Below are positions 8,159 through 16,205 of a stretch of DNA of 19,673 bases, piece after piece. The DNA is from CAWDPQ01 sp049642465. GTDB lineage: Bacteria > Acidobacteriota > Vicinamibacteria > Vicinamibacterales > 2-12-FULL-66-21. Location of the stretch: assembly GCA_049642465.1 (NCBI GenBank), contig JBAROV010000051.1, positions 1 to 19,673 on the forward strand, in the 5' to 3' direction. Numbering within the stretch: the first letter of the stretch is position 1; every line of letters starts with the position of its first letter. The notes under the pieces are model-generated. The model was not told where the DNA came from, ran no database searches, and was given only the letters and a program-made list of their open reading frames with translations. The translations under genes and the position numbers were made by a program.

Positions 8159-10834
8159 ATGAGGAACATTGCACCACGGGACGCCTCCGAGATCGAGGCA
8201 CTCGAACAACGTGAATGGCTGGAGTCGCTCGACTATGTGATCCAGCAGGGCGATCGGAGCCGCGTCCAGCGGCTCCTGAGTGCACTCCGTCAGCACGCGC
8301 GGGTGGCAGGATTGGCGCTTCCGTTCAGCGCGGTCACCCCCTACGTCAATACGATTCGATCGCAAGAGGACACGCCGCTGCCTGGCAGTCAGGAGATCGA
8401 GCGACGCATCAAGAGTCTCGTGCGCTGGAATGCCATGGCCATGGTCGTCCGAGCCAATCGGCTGTCGGATGGCATCGGCGGTCACATTTCCACCTACGCC
8501 TCGGCCGCCACGTTGTATGAAGTCGGGTTCAATCATTTCTTTCGCGGTCCGGACAAGGATGGCGATGCCGACATCGTGTATTTCCAGGGGCACGCGTCGC
8601 CCGGTATCTATGCGCGTGCTTTTCTTGAAGGGCGCCTGCCGGCCGAACGGCTCCAGAACTTTCGCCGCGAGCTCGTTCCCGGCGGCGGCTTGTCGTCCTA
8701 TCCACATCCATGGTTGATGCCCGACTTCTGGCAGTACCCGACAGTCTCGATGGGGCTCGGGCCGATCATGTCGATCTACCAGGCCCGATTCAATCGCTAC
8801 CTCGAAGACCGCGGACTCAAGAAGCCTTCGTCCGCCAAGGTCTGGGCGTTCCTCGGGGACGGCGAAACGGACGAACCTGAATCGCTCGGCGCCATTGGCC
8901 TTGCCGCGCGCGAAAAGCTGGACAACCTGATCTTCGTGATCAACTGCAATCTGCAGCGGCTCGACGGTCCCGTGCGCGGTAACGGCAATATCGTGCAGGA
9001 GCTGGAAGCTATTTTCCGGGGCACTGGCTGGAACGTGATCAAGGTGCTGTGGGGCAGCGACTGGGATCCCCTGCTGGCCGCGGACCGCGACGGCCTGCTC
9101 GTGAAGCGCATGGGCGAAGTCGTCGACGGCCAGTACCAGAAATACGCCGTCGAATCAGGCGCCTACTTCCGCGAGCACTTCTTTGGTGTCGATCCTCGAC
9201 TGCTCGAGATGGTCAACCATCTCTCGGACGATCAATTGAAACGGCTGCGGCTCGGCGGCCACGATCCGGTGAAGATCTACAACGCCTACAAGGCCGCTGT
9301 CGAGTTCAAAGGCCAGCCGACGGTCATCCTCGCCCGCACGATCAAGGGTTACGGCCTTGGCGAAGCGGGTGAAGGCAAGAACATCACGCACCAGCAGAAG
9401 AAGTTGAACGAGTCGGATCTCCGTTCATTCCGATCCCGCTTCGGCATTCCAATTTCAGACGACGACATTGCGGAGGCGCCGTTCTACCGACCGCCGGACG
9501 ATAGCCCGGAGCTCCAGTACCTCCGCGAGCGTCGTACGTCGCTCGGGGGATTTGTCCCCGCCCGTAATGCCGGCGCGCCGCCGCTCAAGACCGAGCTCGA
9601 GCCGCTGTTCGAGGAGTTCTTCAAGGGCACGGAAGGACGCAAGGCGTCCACCACGATGGTGTTCGTCAGAATCCTGGCAAAGCTCCTGCGCGACAAGGAT
9701 ATCGGGGAGCTCATCGTCCCGATCGTGCCAGACGAGGCGCGCACGTTCGGGATGGAATCGCTCTTCCGGGCGGTGGGAATCTACTCGCACGTGGGCCAGA
9801 AATACGAGCCCGTGGACATGGACACGCTGCTCTATTACAAGGAAGCGCAGGACGGCCAGATCCTCGAAGAGGGCATCACGGAGGCTGGTTCGCTGTCCTC
9901 GTTCATTGCCGCGGGCACGGCCTATTCAACCCACGGCGTCAACGCGATTCCGTTCTTCATTTACTACTCGATGTTCGGCTTCCAGCGCGTTGGCGACTTG
10001 ATCTGGGCAGCGGCCGACTCGCGCACGCGCGGATTCCTGCTCGGCGGCACCGCGGGCCGGACGACGCTCGCGGGCGAAGGACTGCAGCACCAGGACGGCA
10101 ACAGCCACGTGTATTCGATCTGTTATCCGAACTGCGTATCGTACGACCCGGCCTACGCCTATGAGCTCGCCGTCATCATTCAGGACGGCATCCGCCGGAT
10201 GTACACGGATCAGGAAAGCATCTTCTACTACATCACCGTGATGAACGAGCAGTACGCGATGCCGCCCATGCCCGACGGCGTTCGCGACGGAATCATCAAG
10301 GGTCTGTATCGATTGAAGGACGCCGAGAACGGCAAGGCGAAGCTGAAGGCCCAGCTCCTCGGCAGCGGTGCCATTTTGAACGAAGTGCTCGCGGCGCAGA
10401 AACTGCTGGAGAACTACGGCGTCGCGGCCGATGTCTGGAGCGTCACGAGCTACCAGGAGTTGTACCGCGAAGGTCATGCATGCGAGCGCTGGAACATGCT
10501 GCATCCTGGAGAACCGCAGAAGCTTCCCTACGTCACGCAATGCTTCAAGGACGCCCCCGGAGTCATCGTCGCGGCGTCAGACTATTTGAAAGTGCTTCCC
10601 GACGCGATCGATCGCTGGATGCCGCGAAAGATCCGCTCGCTTGGCACCGATGGTTTCGGCCGCAGCGAGGACCGGAAGAGTCTGCGAGACTTCTTCGAAG
10701 TTGACGCGAGATTTGTCGCGGTCGCGACCCTCGCCGAACTGGCGAAAGAAGGTCAGGTGGACGTCAAGGTTGTGGCGCAGGCGATCAAGGACTTCGCGAT
10801 CGATCCGGAAAAGAAAAACCCGGCGAAGAGTTGA
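8159..10834 (+). CDS. aceE: Pyruvate dehydrogenase E1 component (homodimeric type)
   Basis: The enzyme decarboxylates pyruvate with thiamine diphosphate and reductively acetylates the lipoyl group of E2, the first step of the pyruvate dehydrogenase complex. The protein has 891 residues, close to the 887 of the E. coli protein. The thiamine diphosphate motif is clear: GDGETDEP followed about 30 residues later by VINCNLQRLDGPVRGN. The N-terminus (EIEALEQREWLESLDYVI) matches the E2-binding segment of this family, and conserved blocks such as GHASPGIYARAFLEGRL, TIKGYGLGEAGEGKN and GLQHQDGNSH are present. The start ATG 8159 has GAGG 11 nt upstream. The gene is the first of an aceE-aceF-lpdA operon with almost no spacing, which is the expected arrangement for the complex. 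It is divergent from the M49 peptidase gene. No truncation or missing catalytic block is seen. Confidence 0.97.
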   Translation: MRNIAPRDASEIEALEQREWLESLDYVIQQGDRSRVQRLLSALRQHARVAGLALPFSAVTPYVNTIRSQEDTPLPGSQEIERRIKSLVRWNAMAMVVRANRLSDGIGGHISTYASAATLYEVGFNHFFRGPDKDGDADIVYFQGHASPGIYARAFLEGRLPAERLQNFRRELVPGGGLSSYPHPWLMPDFWQYPTVSMGLGPIMSIYQARFNRYLEDRGLKKPSSAKVWAFLGDGETDEPESLGAIGLAAREKLDNLIFVINCNLQRLDGPVRGNGNIVQELEAIFRGTGWNVIKVLWGSDWDPLLAADRDGLLVKRMGEVVDGQYQKYAVESGAYFREHFFGVDPRLLEMVNHLSDDQLKRLRLGGHDPVKIYNAYKAAVEFKGQPTVILARTIKGYGLGEAGEGKNITHQQKKLNESDLRSFRSRFGIPISDDDIAEAPFYRPPDDSPELQYLRERRTSLGGFVPARNAGAPPLKTELEPLFEEFFKGTEGRKASTTMVFVRILAKLLRDKDIGELIVPIVPDEARTFGMESLFRAVGIYSHVGQKYEPVDMDTLLYYKEAQDGQILEEGITEAGSLSSFIAAGTAYSTHGVNAIPFFIYYSMFGFQRVGDLIWAAADSRTRGFLLGGTAGRTTLAGEGLQHQDGNSHVYSICYPNCVSYDPAYAYELAVIIQDGIRRMYTDQESIFYYITVMNEQYAMPPMPDGVRDGIIKGLYRLKDAENGKAKLKAQLLGSGAILNEVLAAQKLLENYGVAADVWSVTSYQELYREGHACERWNMLHPGEPQKLPYVTQCFKDAPGVIVAASDYLKVLPDAIDRWMPRKIRSLGTDGFGRSEDRKSLRDFFEVDARFVAVATLAELAKEGQVDVKVVAQAIKDFAIDPEKKNPAKS

Positions 10835-10836
10835 GC

Positions 10837-12276
10837 ATGCCGACTGAATTCAAGATCCCTGAACTGGGCGAAAACGTCACCTCCGGCGATGTCGTGCGAG
10901 TGCTCGTCAAACCTGGCGACACGGTTGCGAAGGACCAGCCACTTCTCGAACTCGAGACCGATAAAGCCACGATCGAAGTGCCGTCGACGGTGGCGGGGAC
11001 CGTCAAGGAGATCAAGGTCAAGCAAGGGGACAAGGTCACCGTTGGGCAACTCGTTCTGACGGTTGATGGGAATGGCGCATCGCCGGAGAAGGCGGCCTCG
11101 GACAAGGCTCCAGCCGAACGAGCGCAGCCGGCGCGGGAAACCCGCGACGGTGGAAGAGCCGCGGCGTCAGCGGCGTCCGACAAGCCCAAGGCCCAGCCTG
11201 CTGGCGCACCGGAGGAAGGCGGTCTGAGCCAGGAGGCGCCCGGTCAGTCGTCGGCGCCGCCAGCCCGAGAACAGGAATCCCCGGCGAAGCCAAAGCGGGG
11301 AGAGGTCGTGGACATCACGCGAGGCGCGCGATCGCCGCAACCGCCGCCCGCGCCGCCGCCCGCCGAACCGGCCGCATCCGAAGGACCTGCAGCACCTGCG
11401 GCTCCGTCGGTGCGACGGTTGGCTCGTGAGCTGGGCGTCGATATTCGGCGCGTCCCGGGCTCGGGACCCGAGGGGCGCATCAGCTCCGAGGACGTGCAGG
11501 CATTCGTGCGCAGCGCAATGAGCGCACCGCAGGGAACCAGCCGTGCAGCCCCTGCGGCGTTGCCGGATTTCACGAAGTGGAGTGAGGTCGAGCGGAAGCC
11601 GATGAGCAACATCCGGCGCAAGACGTCGGAACACCTCAGCCACGCGTGGAGCACGATCCCGCACGTCACCCAGCACGATCGCGCGGACATCACGTCGCTC
11701 GAAGCACTGCGCAAGCAGTACTCGCCGCAGGCCGAGAAAGCTGGCGGCAAACTGACGATGACAGCGATCGCGCTGAAGATCATCGCGTCCGGGCTGCGCA
11801 AGTTCCCGCAGTTCAACTCGTCGATTGATGTCGCGCGAAACGAGCTGGTCTACCGGAAGTCGGTGCACGTCGGCGTCGCCGTCGATACGGAACGCGGACT
11901 CCTGGTTCCAGTCATTCGCGACGCAGACACGCGAGGCATCTTCGAGTTGGCAGCGGACCTGGCGCAAGCGTCGGAGAAGGCACGCGCCGGCAAGCTGTCC
12001 CTGGACGACATGCAGGGCGGCGGCTTCACGATCACCAACCTGGGCGGCATCGGCGGCACCTCGTTCACACCGATTGTCAATTGGCCGGAAGTGGCGATTC
12101 TCGGCATCTCGCGCGCGAGTCACGAGCCGGTTTTCACCGGTTCGCAATTCGAACCCCGATTGATGCTGCCGCTCTCGCTCTCCTACGATCACCGCGTGAT
12201 CGATGGCGCCGACGCCGCTCGGTTCCTGAGATGGGTGGCCGAGGCGTTCGAGCAGCCTTTCCTCCTCGCGTTGTGA
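10837..12276 (+). CDS. aceF: Pyruvate dehydrogenase E2, dihydrolipoamide acetyltransferase
   Basis: This is the core of the pyruvate dehydrogenase complex; it moves the acetyl group from lipoyl-lysine to CoA. Of 479 residues, 1-76 form one lipoyl domain with the lipoylated Lys43 in ETDKATIEVP. An Ala/Pro-rich flexible linker (about 80-185) follows, then a peripheral-subunit-binding domain (about 190-226, SVRRLARELGVDIRRVPGSG) and the catalytic acyltransferase domain (about 245-479) with H452 and D456 in YDHRVIDGADAARF. Only one lipoyl domain is present, against three in E. coli. ATG 10837 is preferred: AAGAG lies 6 nt before it and it gives the usual start MPTEFKIPELGENV. TTG 10831 is also in frame but overlaps the aceE stop. 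Two nucleotides separate it from aceE. The partner enzyme lipA nearby makes the lipoyl group. The Pro/Ala-rich linker has no unusual repeats beyond normal family variation. Confidence 0.96.
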   Translation: MPTEFKIPELGENVTSGDVVRVLVKPGDTVAKDQPLLELETDKATIEVPSTVAGTVKEIKVKQGDKVTVGQLVLTVDGNGASPEKAASDKAPAERAQPARETRDGGRAAASAASDKPKAQPAGAPEEGGLSQEAPGQSSAPPAREQESPAKPKRGEVVDITRGARSPQPPPAPPPAEPAASEGPAAPAAPSVRRLARELGVDIRRVPGSGPEGRISSEDVQAFVRSAMSAPQGTSRAAPAALPDFTKWSEVERKPMSNIRRKTSEHLSHAWSTIPHVTQHDRADITSLEALRKQYSPQAEKAGGKLTMTAIALKIIASGLRKFPQFNSSIDVARNELVYRKSVHVGVAVDTERGLLVPVIRDADTRGIFELAADLAQASEKARAGKLSLDDMQGGGFTITNLGGIGGTSFTPIVNWPEVAILGISRASHEPVFTGSQFEPRLMLPLSLSYDHRVIDGADAARFLRWVAEAFEQPFLLAL

Positions 12277-12279
12277 GAC

Positions 12280-13707
12280 ATGGCTGACGTTTCCACGCAA
12301 GTCGCCGTCATCGGCGCAGGTCCGGGCGGGTACGCGGCAGCGTTCTATGCTGCCGATCGCGGCATGCAGGTCACGCTGATCGATCCGGGAGAGAACCCCG
12401 GCGGCGTCTGTCTCTACCGGGGCTGCATTCCGTCGAAGGCGCTGCTGCACGTGGCGGAGGTGATCAACGAAGCCAAGCATGCCGGCGACTGGGGGGTGAC
12501 GTTTGCGTCCCCGTCGATCGATGTCGCGAAATTGCGCGCGTTCAAGGAGAAGGTCGTCAATCAGCTGACCGGCGGGCTGGGCCAACTCTCGAAGCAGCGT
12601 AAGGTCACCTATATTCGCGGCACGGCGAGTTTCCGCGACGCTCGTTCGCTCGAAATCCGCGCCGACAGCGGTGCGCCGACGAGCCTCCGGTTCGAGCACG
12701 CGATCGTCGCGACCGGCTCGAGACCGGCCGCGATCCCTGGCCTGTCGATCGACAGCCCGCGCGTGATGGACTCCACCGCGGCGCTCGATCTCCCGGAGGT
12801 GCCGAAGTCGCTGCTGGTCGTTGGCGGCGGATACATCGGCCTCGAGCTGGGCAGCGTGTATGCGGCACTTGGATCTCGCGTCACGATTGTTGAAATGACA
12901 GACGGCCTGCTGCCTGGCGCCGACCGCGATCTGGTGAACATTCTCGCCAAGCGCGTCGAGCAAACATCCGAAGCGGTCCTTCTCGATACCAAAGTCGTGG
13001 GGATGAAGGAGTCGAAAGGCGGGATCGCCGTCAGCTTCGAGGGGAAGGGCGTCGGCGAAGGGGCGCGCGAGAGAACGTTCGATCGTGTGCTCGTCTCGAT
13101 CGGGAGGCGCCCGAATTCTGCGGTCCCCGGCCTCGATCGCACCCGCGTCAAAGTCAACCAGCGGGGATTCATAGAAGTCAACGAGCGCCGCGGCACCGCG
13201 GAGCCGACGATCTACGCGATTGGCGATGTCGTGGGAGAGCCGATGCTGGCCCACAAAGCCTCGCACGAGGCACGCGTTGCGGTGGACGCGATTGCGGGTG
13301 AGCGCGTCGCCTTCGAGCCCCAGGCGATTCCTGCGGTGGTCTTCACGGATCCGGAAATTGCGTGGTGCGGTCTCACCGAGATTGAGGCCAGGAATCAGAA
13401 GCGGCCTATCACCGTCGCGCGATTTCCCTGGGGGGCCTCAGGAAGGGCGCTGACATTGGACCGTTCCGACGGTGTCACGAAACTGATCCTCGACCCGAAC
13501 AGCAGCCGCGTCCTCGGTGTCGGCATCGTCGGGCCGGGTGCCGGCGAACTGATTTCCGAAGGAGTGCTGGCGGTGGAGATGGGGGCGAACGCCGAGGATC
13601 TGAGACTCAGCATTCATCCGCATCCAACGCTGTCGGAAACCATTATGGAAGCGGCCGAAGTGTTCTTTGGCCAGGCTACCCACGTCTATCGGCCCAAGCG
13701 CGCCTAG
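12280..13707 (+). CDS. lpdA: Dihydrolipoamide dehydrogenase (E3)
   Basis: This FAD- and NAD-dependent oxidoreductase re-oxidises the dihydrolipoyl groups of AceF. The 475-residue protein shows the FAD-binding motif GAGPGGYAAAFYAADRG (12-28), the redox-active disulfide C44/C49 in GGVCLYRGCIPSK, the NAD-binding motif GGGYIGLELGSVYAALGSRVT, the second FAD motif TIYAIGDVVGEPMLAHKASHE, and the C-terminal catalytic pair H448 and E453 in HPHPTLSE. The usual GGTCLNVGCIPSK is here GGVCLYRGCIPSK; both cysteines and their spacing are kept. It begins 3 nt after aceF stops and is the last gene of the PDH operon. As the only E3 seen here it may also serve other 2-oxoacid dehydrogenases and the glycine cleavage system, but that is inference. 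Confidence 0.96.
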   Translation: MADVSTQVAVIGAGPGGYAAAFYAADRGMQVTLIDPGENPGGVCLYRGCIPSKALLHVAEVINEAKHAGDWGVTFASPSIDVAKLRAFKEKVVNQLTGGLGQLSKQRKVTYIRGTASFRDARSLEIRADSGAPTSLRFEHAIVATGSRPAAIPGLSIDSPRVMDSTAALDLPEVPKSLLVVGGGYIGLELGSVYAALGSRVTIVEMTDGLLPGADRDLVNILAKRVEQTSEAVLLDTKVVGMKESKGGIAVSFEGKGVGEGARERTFDRVLVSIGRRPNSAVPGLDRTRVKVNQRGFIEVNERRGTAEPTIYAIGDVVGEPMLAHKASHEARVAVDAIAGERVAFEPQAIPAVVFTDPEIAWCGLTEIEARNQKRPITVARFPWGASGRALTLDRSDGVTKLILDPNSSRVLGVGIVGPGAGELISEGVLAVEMGANAEDLRLSIHPHPTLSETIMEAAEVFFGQATHVYRPKRA

Positions 13708-13817
13708 CGTCCCCCGATATTCCTCCTCATCTCGGGCGAGTCGAAGGCCTCTCCTTGACCTGTCTCCCGGCTTGCGGGCCTCGGGCGACAGTCACGTCTG
13801 CGGCAACCGGTGCAATC
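13708..13817. terminator. Convergent intergenic region with weak stem-loop candidates
   Basis: This 110-bp gap separates lpdA from the convergent uracil-DNA glycosylase gene. CCCG (13766-13769) and CGGG (13775-13778) form a 4-bp stem around a 5-nt loop, flanked by CTGTC (13760-13764) and GACAG (13787-13791), which could extend it with an internal loop. There is no T-rich tract, so this is not a typical intrinsic terminator. The 9-mer CTCGGGCGA occurs twice (13731 and 13780). Bidirectional termination here is expected from the layout but not proven. Confidence 0.25.
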
Positions 13818-14513
13818 TCAGACCGCGGTAGCCAGCTTCTGAGCTTTTCTGAAGACAGACGCGAGCATCGCGGGCGTGAGGACCCCGGTGTTGGTGTTCT
13901 GGCGGCTCGGATGGTACGACGCGACCACGGTCAGTGTCTCTGCGACACGGTACACAGCGCCATGACGGAACGGCGGCTTTGGCCTGATCACGACGCCGCG
14001 GTCGGCGAGGAGACGCCAAGTCGCAGCAAACCCGATTCGTCCAAGCGCGACGATGACCTTCACGTGCGGCAGCGCCGCCGCCTCGGCGACGAGGTGCGAG
14101 TGGCAGGCGAGGATTTCAGCAGGCGTGGGCTTGTTATCCGGAGGGGCACACCGCACGGCAGCCATGATGTACGCGTCGTGAAGCAACAGCCCATCCTCCG
14201 CATGACGTGACGTCGGCATGTTCGCGAAGCCCGCCGCGTGCATCGCGCGCATTAGGAAATCGCCGGAGCCGCCCGGCACATCGCCGGTGAAGACACGGCC
14301 GGTCCGATTGGCGCCGTGCGCGGCGGGCGCGAGCGCGATCACGAGGACGCGCGCGTGTCGATCGCCGAATCCAGGGACGGGTTTCGCCCAGTAGGTGTCG
14401 TCCCGGTACGGTCCCTTCTTGTCGCGCGCAATCCGCGCGCAATACTCGCGGAGGCGTTCGCACCGTGTGCAGGCGACGATATCGTGGCGGATCGCGTCGA
14501 GGGTGGCGATCAA
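13818..14513 (-). CDS. Uracil-DNA glycosylase, family 5 (UdgB type)
   Basis: A DNA repair enzyme that removes uracil and some other deaminated bases. The 231-residue protein has four cysteines placed for a 4Fe-4S cluster (C15, C18, C122, C137), motif 1 GxAPAAHGANRTGR-FTGD (residues 60-78, here ALAPAAHGANRTGRVFTGD) and the late motif YHPSRQNTNTG. The AAHGANRTGR form without a catalytic Asp or Asn is what distinguishes family 5 from family 4 enzymes. Its TTG start (14513) overlaps the lipA stop codon (TTGA), so it is translated as the second gene of a lipA operon. No Shine-Dalgarno sequence is visible, consistent with coupled re-initiation. The linkage with lipA may be chance, although both proteins bind 4Fe-4S clusters. 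Confidence 0.92.
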   Translation of the reverse strand: MIATLDAIRHDIVACTRCERLREYCARIARDKKGPYRDDTYWAKPVPGFGDRHARVLVIALAPAAHGANRTGRVFTGDVPGGSGDFLMRAMHAAGFANMPTSRHAEDGLLLHDAYIMAAVRCAPPDNKPTPAEILACHSHLVAEAAALPHVKVIVALGRIGFAATWRLLADRGVVIRPKPPFRHGAVYRVAETLTVVASYHPSRQNTNTGVLTPAMLASVFRKAQKLATAV

Positions 14514-15430
14514 CGTGAAGCGCAGGCGTCGGCCTGCTCGTGCGCGTGGTACGAGCTTCGAACGAGCGGACCAGATTCGACGTGCCCGAATCCGAGCTCG
14601 AGGCCGATGCGTTTGAATTCGGCAAACTCGGACGGCGCGTAGTAGCGGACCATCGGCAGGTTCGCGAGCGAAGGACGGAGGTACTGACCGATGGTCACGA
14701 TTCGGCAGCCAACTGAGCGGAGATCCCGCAGCGTGCCGATCACTTCATCCGGCGTTTCACCGAGCCCAACCATCAACCCGGATTTGGTCGGAATCGCTGG
14801 CGCGATCGTCGCGGAGCGATCCAGCAATTGAAGGGCGCGGTCGTACCGGCCGCCGGGACGCGCGGTACGGTACAGTCGCGGCACGGTTTCGATGTTGTGA
14901 TTGAGGACATCGGGTCCCGCGTCGAGCACGGTGCGCAAGGCTGATTCGTGCCCCTGGAAATCAGGGATGAGCACCTCGATGCGACAGCCGGGGATCCGGG
15001 CGCGTGTTTCGCGAATCGTCTGCGCAAAATGTCCCGAGCCGAAATCCGGCAGGTCGTCGCGATCGACCGATGTGATGACGACGTAGTCGAGCGCCATCGC
15101 ATGGATGGCGCTCGCAACGTTGGCCGGCTCCGCGGCATCCGGCGCGCCCGGCGTGCCGTGCGTCACGTTGCAGTAGCCGCACGATCGGGTGCACGTTCCG
15201 CCGAGAATCATGAACGTGGCCGTCCCGTGGTGCCAGCACTCGCCGATGTTCGGGCAATTGGCTTCCTCGCACACCGTGTGCAGCCCGAGCGTGCGCATCA
15301 AACCCTTCAAGCGGAGGTAGTTCTCCGACCCCGGCGCGCGGACTTTCAGCCACTCGGGCTTTGGCGTCCGAACCAGCTCGTCGCTGCGTTTCTTGCGACC
15401 ACGGATGAACGTGACGGGCGCGAGCGTCAT
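14510..15430 (-). CDS. lipA: Lipoyl synthase (radical SAM)
   Basis: LipA inserts two sulfur atoms into octanoyl groups bound to E2 and H proteins, making the lipoyl cofactor used by AceF next door. All family marks are present in the 306-residue protein: the auxiliary cluster cysteines C54, C59 and C65 (CEEANCPNIGEC), the radical SAM cysteines C80, C84 and C87 (CTRSCGYC), and the C-terminal RSSY motif (291-294) whose serine ligates the auxiliary cluster. Other conserved blocks are TFMILGGTCTR, SVDRDDLPDFGSGHF and LNHNIETVPRLY. No lipB is seen, so octanoyl transfer must be encoded elsewhere or replaced by LplA-type salvage. A perfect TATAAT (15448-15443) lies 12 nt upstream of ATG 15430, giving a leader of only about 5 nt. 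The gene converges on the PDH operon with the glycosylase gene in between. Confidence 0.96.
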   Translation of the reverse strand: MTLAPVTFIRGRKKRSDELVRTPKPEWLKVRAPGSENYLRLKGLMRTLGLHTVCEEANCPNIGECWHHGTATFMILGGTCTRSCGYCNVTHGTPGAPDAAEPANVASAIHAMALDYVVITSVDRDDLPDFGSGHFAQTIRETRARIPGCRIEVLIPDFQGHESALRTVLDAGPDVLNHNIETVPRLYRTARPGGRYDRALQLLDRSATIAPAIPTKSGLMVGLGETPDEVIGTLRDLRSVGCRIVTIGQYLRPSLANLPMVRYYAPSEFAEFKRIGLELGFGHVESGPLVRSSYHAHEQADACASR

Positions 15431-15457
15431 GCGTATCTATTTATTATACTGGCCGTC
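15431..15457. promoter_or_regulatory. 27-bp divergent promoter with overlapping -10 boxes
   Basis: The gap between lipA (-) and the UPF0173 gene (+) contains TTATTATACT (15441-15450). On the minus strand this reads TATAAT (15448-15443), a perfect -10 box, and on the plus strand TATACT (15445-15450), a 5/6 match. The two overlap by 4 bp. Both start codons lie within 12 nt of a box, so leaders would be absent or a few nucleotides long. Any -35 contacts must fall inside the opposite gene; none is convincing. Confidence 0.55.
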
Positions 15458-16159
15458 ATGACTCGGCTTTCGATTACCTGGCTTGGTCATTCCACGTTCA
15501 TCATCGTCACTCCGGGCGGCAAGCGGATCGTGACCGATCCGTGGCTCGAGTCGAACCCGAAGTGCCCGCCGGATCGCAAGCGCATCGATCGGGCGGATTT
15601 GATCCTGGTATCACATGGCCACTTCGATCACACCGGCGATGTCGTGTCCGTGTCTCGCGCGACGAATGCGCCCATCGTCGCCGTCTTCGAGTTGGCGCAG
15701 TGGTTCGAGCGCAAGGGGCTTCAGAACGTGCAGGGTATGGGGGTCGGAGGCACGATCTCCGTTGCCGGGCTCGAGATCTCGATGACTGCCGCCGTCCACA
15801 CCAGCAGCATCGTCGAAGACGATCACACCGTGTATCTCGGAGTGGCCACGGGGTTCGTCGTACGAATGGAGAACCAGCAGGCGTTCTACTTCGCAGGAGA
15901 TACCGCGCTCTTCGGAGACATGCAGTTGATCCGCGAGATGTATCAACCGGACATTGCATTCCTCCCGATCGGCGATCACTACACGATGGGACCGGACGCC
16001 GCCGCGCGCGCCTGCCGCATCCTCGGCGTGCGGCAGGTCGTGCCGATGCATTACGGCACGTTCCCGGTATTGACCGGACGCCCGGAGCGGTTGCAAACCC
16101 TGGTACAACCCCACGGGGTCGACGTGCTGGTGCTCAAGCCGGGGGAAACGGCCGAATAA
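15458..16159 (+). CDS. UPF0173-type metal-dependent hydrolase (metallo-beta-lactamase fold)
   Basis: A 233-residue cytoplasmic protein of the metallo-beta-lactamase superfamily. It opens with the UPF0173 signature TWLGHSTFIIV (7-17) and DPWLESNP, then the metal motif HGHFDH (53-58), AGDTALFGDM with a bridging Asp, and a late histidine in PMHYGTFPVL. Its biochemical substrate is not known for the family; homologues are annotated only as metal-dependent hydrolases. The frame is open upstream to 14948, but those codons are antisense to lipA and unlike the family, so ATG 15458 is the start. It has no Shine-Dalgarno sequence, and a -10-like TATACT ends 7 nt before the ATG, suggesting a leaderless mRNA. 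The gene ends next to the palindromic repeat at 16161. Confidence 0.9.
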   Translation: MTRLSITWLGHSTFIIVTPGGKRIVTDPWLESNPKCPPDRKRIDRADLILVSHGHFDHTGDVVSVSRATNAPIVAVFELAQWFERKGLQNVQGMGVGGTISVAGLEISMTAAVHTSSIVEDDHTVYLGVATGFVVRMENQQAFYFAGDTALFGDMQLIREMYQPDIAFLPIGDHYTMGPDAAARACRILGVRQVVPMHYGTFPVLTGRPERLQTLVQPHGVDVLVLKPGETAE

Positions 16160-16160
16160 G

Positions 16161-16205
16161 GACTGACGACTGCAGTCGTCAGTCTGCAGTCGTCAGTCTG
16201 CAGTC
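16161..16205. repeat. 24-bp perfect palindrome merged with a 14-bp tandem repeat
   Basis: Positions 16161-16184 are a perfect palindrome with 12-bp arms (GACTGACGACTG and its reverse complement) and no loop. The 14-bp unit CTGCAGTCGTCAGT begins inside it at 16170, repeats exactly at 16184 and starts a third time at 16198 (8 bp). The repeat begins 1 bp after the UPF0173 stop and runs into the 3' end of the regulator gene on the other strand, whose stop codon (16195-16193) and last residues are made of repeat sequence. It could act as a bidirectional transcription terminator, although no T-tract follows. Confidence 0.85.

Noticed and set aside
8077..8169. Upstream extension of the M49 peptidase to an ATG at 8169
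   Set aside because: It would overlap the aceE start and move the signal peptide inside the protein.
11167..13266. 699-codon open frame on the minus strand
   Set aside because: It is antisense to aceF and lpdA, which have unmistakable family motifs; the product is Arg/Asp/His-rich without any domain. Long antisense frames are expected in GC-rich coding DNA.
14948..15457. 170-codon N-terminal extension of the UPF0173 hydrolase
   Set aside because: The codons are antisense to lipA, and the family starts at the TWLGHSTF motif, right after ATG 15458.
16161..16205. CRISPR-like array
   Set aside because: The repeat unit is 14 bp in direct tandem with no spacers and no cas genes nearby.
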